From an uncultured Clostridiaceae bacterium (lineage in GTDB: Bacteria; Bacillota; Clostridia; TANB77; CAG-508), in contig CATLDI010000004.1 in the NCBI GenBank assembly GCA_949902805.1, forward strand, positions 1 through 49,104: a stretch of DNA of 49,104 nucleotides, given 5' to 3'. The notes below the pieces were generated by a model. The model was given only the letters and a program-made list of their open reading frames with translations, was not told the origin of the DNA and searched no databases. The number at the start of each line of letters is the position of its first letter. The stretch's first letter is position 1. This document shows positions 44,385 through 49,104 of this stretch, piece after piece. Made by a program: the position numbers and the translations under genes.

Positions 44385-44390
44385 ATAATA

Positions 44391-44446
44391 ATGGCATGAC
44401 GCAGTTGGTACTACATAAAAGAAAAAATACCAACTGTTCATGCTAT
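44391..44446 (+). promoter_or_regulatory. Long hairpin in the rsmH leader
   Basis: GGCATGACGCAGTTGGTA (44393-44410) pairs with TACCAACTGTTCATGCT (44428-44444), loop of 17 bases. It lies about 36 bases before the rsmH start and lacks a clear T run, so a regulatory or RNA-processing structure is as likely as a terminator. Confidence 0.5.
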
Positions 44447-44482
44447 TTGTAGCCTATAAAAATATGAAATTAGGAGAAAAAA

Positions 44483-45412
44483 GTGGAATTTAAACATGAG
44501 CCAGTTATGCTAAATGAATGTATAGAAGGACTAAATATAGAACCAGATGGAATATATGTAGATGGAACATTAGGAGGAGCAGGGCATAGCAGCGAAATCA
44601 TAAAAAGATTATCAGAAAAAGGTTTACTTATAGGAATAGATAGAGATGAAGAAGCGCTAGATGCCGCAAGCAAAAGACTTAAGAGTTATAAAAACATAAA
44701 ATACATTCATGGAAATCATGATGATATAAAAACTTTGTTAAATAATTTACAAATAGAAAAGGTAAATGGAATTTTGTTAGACTTAGGAGTTTCTTCATAT
44801 CAATTAGATGAAAGACAAAGGGGATTTAGCTACATGGGTGAAGCTGAGCTAGATATGAGGATGGATAAAACACAAGGGTTAACGGCTAAATATGTAGTAA
44901 ACGAATATTCTCAAGGAGAATTAACAAAAATAATAGAACAATATGGAGAAGAAAAATTTGCTAAAACAATAGTTAGCAATATTGTAAAAGAAAGAGCTAA
45001 AAAAGTAATTGAAACTACTGCTGAACTTGTCGAAATAATAAGAAAATCTATACCTATATCAAAGCAAAAAGATGGGCATCCTGCTAAAAGAACATTTCAA
45101 GCTATAAGAATAGAAGTTAATAATGAAATAAAACCATTATATAATACAATAAATCAATGTATAGAATGCTTAGAAAGCAAAGGAAGATTATGTGTAATTA
45201 CATTTCATTCACTAGAAGATAGGGCAGTAAAAGAAGCATTTAAACAGGCAGAAGGAATATGTACATGTCCAAGTGATTTGCCATATTGTGTATGTGGATG
45301 TAAATCAGAAGGAAAAGTTATTAATAAAAAACCAATTACTGCAACAAAAGAAGAATTAGAAAGAAATTCTAGATCAAAAAGTGCTAAATTAAGAATTTTT
45401 GAAAAAATATAA
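44483..45412 (+). CDS. rsmH: 16S rRNA (cytosine1402-N4)-methyltransferase
   Basis: MraW family, 309 residues, GTG start behind TAGGAGA. SAM-binding [28 protein letters not shown], then [28 protein letters not shown] and the C-terminal [17 protein letters not shown] with the typical cysteine-rich stretch [13 protein letters not shown]. All motifs are intact. Second gene of the division cluster, 24 bases before the ftsL-like gene. Confidence 0.97.
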   Translation: MEFKHEPVMLNECIEGLNIEPDGIYVDGTLGGAGHSSEIIKRLSEKGLLIGIDRDEEALDAASKRLKSYKNIKYIHGNHDDIKTLLNNLQIEKVNGILLDLGVSSYQLDERQRGFSYMGEAELDMRMDKTQGLTAKYVVNEYSQGELTKIIEQYGEEKFAKTIVSNIVKERAKKVIETTAELVEIIRKSIPISKQKDGHPAKRTFQAIRIEVNNEIKPLYNTINQCIECLESKGRLCVITFHSLEDRAVKEAFKQAEGICTCPSDLPYCVCGCKSEGKVINKKPITATKEELERNSRSKSAKLRIFEKI

Positions 45413-45436
45413 TCATAAGAAAAGAGGTGAGAATCT

Positions 45437-45958
45437 ATGGCATACCAAAGATATTACGGATATCAATATGAAACTAGCCCAAGAAAGATAGAACCAGAAT
45501 ATACACCATATAAGAAACAAGACCTATATAAAAATAAGAAATCAGCAGCAAAAAGAAAAGTAAATAAAAAAGTAGCAACTAAGTCTAAACTAAAACCAAG
45601 GGCAAAGTTAGTATTGTATATTGCAATAGGTTTTATGATATTACTTGGTATTAGTTATAGAAACTCACAAATTGCAGAAAGCTTTAATGAAAAAGAGAGT
45701 TTAAGGGAGCAATTAAGCAGTATTCAAAAAGAAAATGAACAATTAAAAGTAAATATAGAAAGTAGTTTAAATCTAAATAATGTAGAACAAATGGCCAAAG
45801 AAAAGTTAGGTATGCAAAAATTAAATAACAACCAAAAAATATATGTAAATTTACCTAAAAAAGACTATATTGAGCCAGCAGTTGAAGAAGTAAAACTAGA
45901 AGATAATTTAAATTTCTGGCAAAAGCTTTGGAAAGGTTTAACAGAGAGTATAAAATAA
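45437..45958 (+). CDS. ftsL: FtsL/DivIC-like cell division protein
   Basis: 173 residues, ATG after GAGGTGAG. A basic Tyr/Lys-rich cytoplasmic N-terminus (~55 residues), one span (near LVLYIAIGFMILLGISY), then a leucine-zipper coiled coil (EKESLREQLSSIQKENEQLKVNIESSLN) and the VEQMAKEKLGM motif typical of septum-formation initiator/FtsL proteins. Sequence is poorly conserved in this family, so the call rests mainly on topology and on its place between rsmH and the PBP. It would bridge FtsQ/DivIB and the PBP at the septum. Confidence 0.85.
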   Translation: MAYQRYYGYQYETSPRKIEPEYTPYKKQDLYKNKKSAAKRKVNKKVATKSKLKPRAKLVLYIAIGFMILLGISYRNSQIAESFNEKESLREQLSSIQKENEQLKVNIESSLNLNNVEQMAKEKLGMQKLNNNQKIYVNLPKKDYIEPAVEEVKLEDNLNFWQKLWKGLTESIK

Positions 45959-45960
45959 GG

Positions 45961-45997
45961 AATGATTTGTAAATAATACAAATTGTTCTTTTTTTAT
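45961..45997 (+). terminator. Terminator or attenuator between ftsL and the PBP gene
   Basis: AATGATTTGTA (45961-45971) pairs with TACAAATTGTT (45977-45987), with one G:T, followed by CTTTTTTT. It would limit read-through into the PBP gene. Confidence 0.75.
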
Positions 45998-46037
45998 TCC
46001 CTATTTCATATTCTTATAATAGAAAGGACTGAAAAAT

Positions 46038-48238
46038 TTGAAAAATTCCAGAAAGAATATTATAAATAACTTAAAAAATAAAAAAGAAAAAGATAATATA
46101 AAAAAAACTGAAAGGCAAATTGTAAAAAACAAATTAAAAAAACAAATAGAAAAACAAGACAACAATAAAGAAATAAATAAATTAAAGAAAAGAAAGCCAA
46201 TAAATTTTAAAAAGCTAAACAAAAAAGCATCAGCTAATTCTGAACCAATAGGTAATATAACTAGAAAAAACAAAATTAAATTGGAATTAATTATAGCAAT
46301 AATTTTATTAATATGTCTAACAGTAAGAATTGGAGTTATTCAGCTTATACAAGGTGAAGAACTAAAAAGTATGGCATATGTGCAACAAACATTAGATAGA
46401 AATATAAACCCAAAAAGAGGAACTATTTTTGATAGTACAGGAAAAAATATTTTAGCAGTTAGTTCAACTGTGGAAACTATAACAGTAAACCCAGTAAATA
46501 TTCCAAAAGAGAGTAAAGAAAAAGTAGCAATCGCTTTAGCTAATATATTTAATTTGGACTATGAAACCGTACTAAAAAAGGTAAATAAAAGAAGTTCGAT
46601 AGAAACAATTATAAAAAAAGTAGAAAAAGAAAAGGCAGATGAATTAAGAATATGGATGAACCAAAACAATATTAGTTCAGGTATAAATATAGATGAAGAT
46701 ACTAAAAGATATTATCCATATAATAATTTAGCCTCACAAATTATTGGGTTTTGTGGAAGTGACAACCAAGGCTTAGATGGAATAGAAGCTGTTTATGATA
46801 AAACCTTAAAAGGTTCACAAGGTAAAATAGTAAAAGTAACAGATGCAAAAGGTGGAGAAATAAAGAATTCCACAGAAAACTATGTACCAGCTATTGATGG
46901 AAATGACTTGATACTTACAATAGATAGCACAATTCAAGGAATAGCAGAAAAATATTTAAAAGAAGCATGTATAGATAATAAATGTACAGATGGCGGAAAT
47001 ATAATGGTTATGAACCCACAAGATGGCGATATTTTAGCTATGGCGCGGATATCCAAATTATAATTTAAACGAACCATATAGTCCAAATACAGAAGAACTA
47101 AAATCAGTATGGGATAGTATGGAACAATCAGAAAAAACTAAAAATCTTCAAGCAATGTGGAGAAATAAAGCAATATCAGATACATATGAACCGGGTTCTA
47201 CTTTTAAATTAGTAACAGCATCAGCAGCACTGGAAGAAAAGATTGCAGAAGTAGATAAAGAAGGCGAATTCTGTTGTACAGGAAGCATTGAAGTAGCAGG
47301 AGTTCGAATAAAATGTTGGAGACATTATAGACCACATGGCTCAGAAAGTTTAAGACAAGGGTTAATGAATTCATGTAACCCTGTATTTATAGGATTAGGA
47401 CAAAAACTTGGCGTACACAAATACTATGAATATTTAGAAAAATTTGGCTTTTTAAGAAGAACAGGAGTAGACCTTCCAGGTGAAGCAGGTTCAATATTTC
47501 TAAAAGAAGAAAAAGTAGGACCAGTAGAACTTCGGAACAATAGCATTTGGTCAAAGGTTTGAAGTAACGCCAATACAAATGATTACAATGGTATCAACAA
47601 TTGCAAATGGAGGAACATATATACAGCCAAGAATAGTAAAAGCAACTATTGATAGTCAAACAGGAGAAAGGAAGGAAGTAGAAGTAATAAAAAAAGATAG
47701 AGTAATATCAGAAGAAACTGCAAAGAATGTACTTAGCATGATGGAAAGTGTTGTAGCAGAAGGAACAGGAAAAAATTCACAAGTAAAAGGTTATAGAATA
47801 GGAGGAAAAACAGGAACATCAGAAGATGGTGTAAACACAGGAAAATACGTAACCTCATTTATAGGAGTAGCACCAATATCAAATCCAACAGTAGCAGTAC
47901 TAATAACACTATATAACCCAACAGGAGAAGGCGGTCACCAGGGAGGAGGCGTAGCAGCACCAATAGGTTCACAAATATTTGGAGAAGTACTTCCATATTT
48001 AGAAACTGTAAAAGATGGAGAACTAGAAGAAGAAATGAAAAAGGAAGTAGAAGTACCCAATATAGAAGGAAAAACCATAAAAGAAGCAGAAAAACTACTA
48101 AAAGAAATCAATTTAAAACTAGTAATATCAAATGAACAAGGTGAACTAGATAAAGAAACTACAACTGTAAAAGAGCAAATTCCAAAGTCAGGGATTAAAG
48201 TAAAGGAAGAAAGTAATATATATATAGATGTAGAATAA
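46038..48238 (+). CDS. Division-cluster class B penicillin-binding protein with PASTA domain, two +1 frameshifts at CGGA
   Basis: FtsI/SpoVD-like transpeptidase, about 732 residues when joined. TTG start nine bases after AGAAAGGA. A basic tail, one span (~80-100), NPKRGTIFDSTG, then GSTFKLVTA (SxxK), NSCNPVF (SxN), KTGTSEDG and one PASTA module (VEVPNIEGKTIKEAEKLLKE). Break 1: ATG GCG CGG ATA TCC runs to TAA; without C47046 it reads Ala-Met-Ala-Gly-Tyr-Pro-Asn-Tyr-Asn, matching AMATYPNYN in the paralogue. Break 2: GAA CTT CGG AAC; without C47533 it reads Val-Glu-Leu-Gly-Thr-Ile-Ala-Phe-Gly, matching IELATMSFG. Unshifted, only a 341-residue fragment without the active site is made. Both shifts are needed for KTG. 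As the PBP of the dcw cluster it would be expected to be essential. Confidence 0.82.
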
Positions 48239-48327
48239 GCGGTAATAAATTTTCAATAATTTTTGTTATATTTCATAGGCTAATGAGATTTTCTGCTTAT
48301 GAGTAATTTAAAAATAGAATTTAATTA

Positions 48328-48356
48328 TTGACATAAATGTTAGCTTTTGATAAAAT
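48328..48356 (+). promoter_or_regulatory. Promoter of the pilin-like gene
   Basis: TTGACA (48328-48333), 17 bases, TAAAAT (48351-48356), 52 bases before ATG 48408. Confidence 0.75.
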
Positions 48357-48407
48357 CCACTATATATAAATAACTATGACAAATAAAAAAAGATAAGGAG
48401 AAAACGA

Positions 48408-48959
48408 ATGATAAAAGCAAAAGAATCAAAGGCAATAACATTAATAGCTTTAATAATAACCATAATAATATTAATAATATTATCAGGTGTTGTAATTAAT
48501 TTATCAATTGGAAATAATGGAATTATAAAACAGGCAAAAAAATCTGTATATGAAATCGAAAAATCAGAAGCACTAGAAGAATTAAAAATAATTATTATTG
48601 ATATACAAATTGAACAAAATGGAAATGCAAAAATAATAGATGTAGTTAGAAAGTTAAAAAATGACAAAGATTATTATATTTTGGGAGAAGAAGAAACATC
48701 AACAGGGTGTAATATTGAAGAATTAAATGAAAATATTTCCCAAATATATTTATTACATAATTTATATAAATTTAAAATAGATAATAAGCTAAGAGTAACG
48801 CTTATTAAAGATGAAGGTGTAATAGAATTAAGTGAACTACAAAAGATATTAATAGAATGTAAACTTTCAATTTCTTATACAAATGAAGATTTAAAAAACA
48901 ATAAAGATGATATTTTAATAGCAATATTGAAAAATGAAAAAGGATTAGAGTATATATAA
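48408..48959 (+). CDS. Type IV pilin-like / pseudopilin-like protein
   Basis: 183 residues, ATG behind AAGGAG. The N-terminus KESKAITLIALIITIIILIILSGVVI is the hydrophobic, methylation-type helix of prepilin-like proteins common in clostridia, followed by NLSIGNNGIIKQAKKSVYEIEKSEALEEL. The soluble part is short and acidic. No Gly precedes the ITLI stretch, so processing by the usual prepilin peptidase is uncertain. No pilus assembly genes are in the window. After the stop the same frame stays open to the window end (about 48 codons, KNDEICRNINLDYILNTELI...), which may be another interrupted coding part. Confidence 0.65.
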   Translation: MIKAKESKAITLIALIITIIILIILSGVVINLSIGNNGIIKQAKKSVYEIEKSEALEELKIIIIDIQIEQNGNAKIIDVVRKLKNDKDYYILGEEETSTGCNIEELNENISQIYLLHNLYKFKIDNKLRVTLIKDEGVIELSELQKILIECKLSISYTNEDLKNNKDDILIAILKNEKGLEYI

Positions 48960-49104
48960 AAAAATGATGAAATATGTCGGAATATAAATTTAGATTACAT
49001 TTTGAATACTGAACTTATAAGTAATATATCAGAAAATAATAGAAAATTATTAAGAGATAAACCATATATATTAGAAACAATCATAACTAAAGATAACTCA
49101 AATG

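Overview
The window is AT-rich, densely coding bacterial chromosome. Gene content and order point to an uncultured clostridial member of the Bacillota: WalR/WalK-like two-component pair, gdpP-rplI-dnaB, tilS-ftsH, holB-ricT, rpoB-rpoC, and an mraZ-rsmH-ftsL-PBP division cluster. A sortase, PASTA-type PBP, dacF-like carboxypeptidase and pilin-like protein fit a monoderm. Most starts have AGGAGG-type ribosome binding sites, with several TTG and GTG starts. Of the 39 reading-frame ends I assign, about 32 are TAA, 7 TAG and none TGA.

Layout. 1-3.5 kb: end of a surface protein, a hypothetical gene and a frameshifted dacF. 3.5-3.7 kb: tRNA-Gly and tRNA-Cys. 3.8-8.5 kb: a decayed mobilizable element (oriT-like hairpins, split MobV-type relaxase, TnpV) with a reverse-strand cargo gene and a 29-residue membrane peptide. 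8.5-9.5 kb: membrane-anchored unknown with an operator-embedded promoter. 9.9-17.8 kb: two-component system, signal peptidase, holB, ricT, ferredoxin, tRNA-His and tRNA-Gln, radical SAM protein, Tim44-like protein. 17.9-19 kb: an interrupted reverse-strand ORF and a toxin-antitoxin-like pair. 19.3-27.4 kb: rpoB and rpoC. 27.5-29.4 kb: a pseudogene, a 32-bp phased repeat array and an amidohydrolase. 29.5-38.6 kb: gdpP, rplI, dnaB, tilS, ftsH, a frameshifted TSCPD protein and dgt. 38.8-43.4 kb: tRNA-Glu, a PASTA PBP, rsmA and sortase. 43.6-48.2 kb: mraZ, rsmH, ftsL-like and a twice-frameshifted PBP. 48.4 kb to the end: a pilin-like protein.

Main observation. Four chromosomal reading-frame breaks (dacF; the TSCPD protein; two in the dcw PBP) share one form. 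An in-frame CGG followed by A stands where a GGA (Gly) codon is expected, so one extra C is present and homology resumes in the +1 frame. By eye I found no in-frame CGG in any other recognised core gene except two near C-termini (response regulator and rsmA). Both are also CGGA, and there a +1 shift would end the protein within a few codons. The preceding codons all differ (TCA, AGA, GCG, CTT). This suggests that CGG may be unassigned or poorly decoded here and that CGGA is read as Gly by +1 frameshifting or quadruplet decoding. Three of the four sites lie in peptidoglycan enzymes. A systematic sequence error or ordinary pseudogenes remain alternatives.

Intergenic regions are full of short palindromic repeats of at least five families. 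Several copies supply stop codons, C-terminal or N-terminal residues, or a ribosome binding site to adjacent genes.
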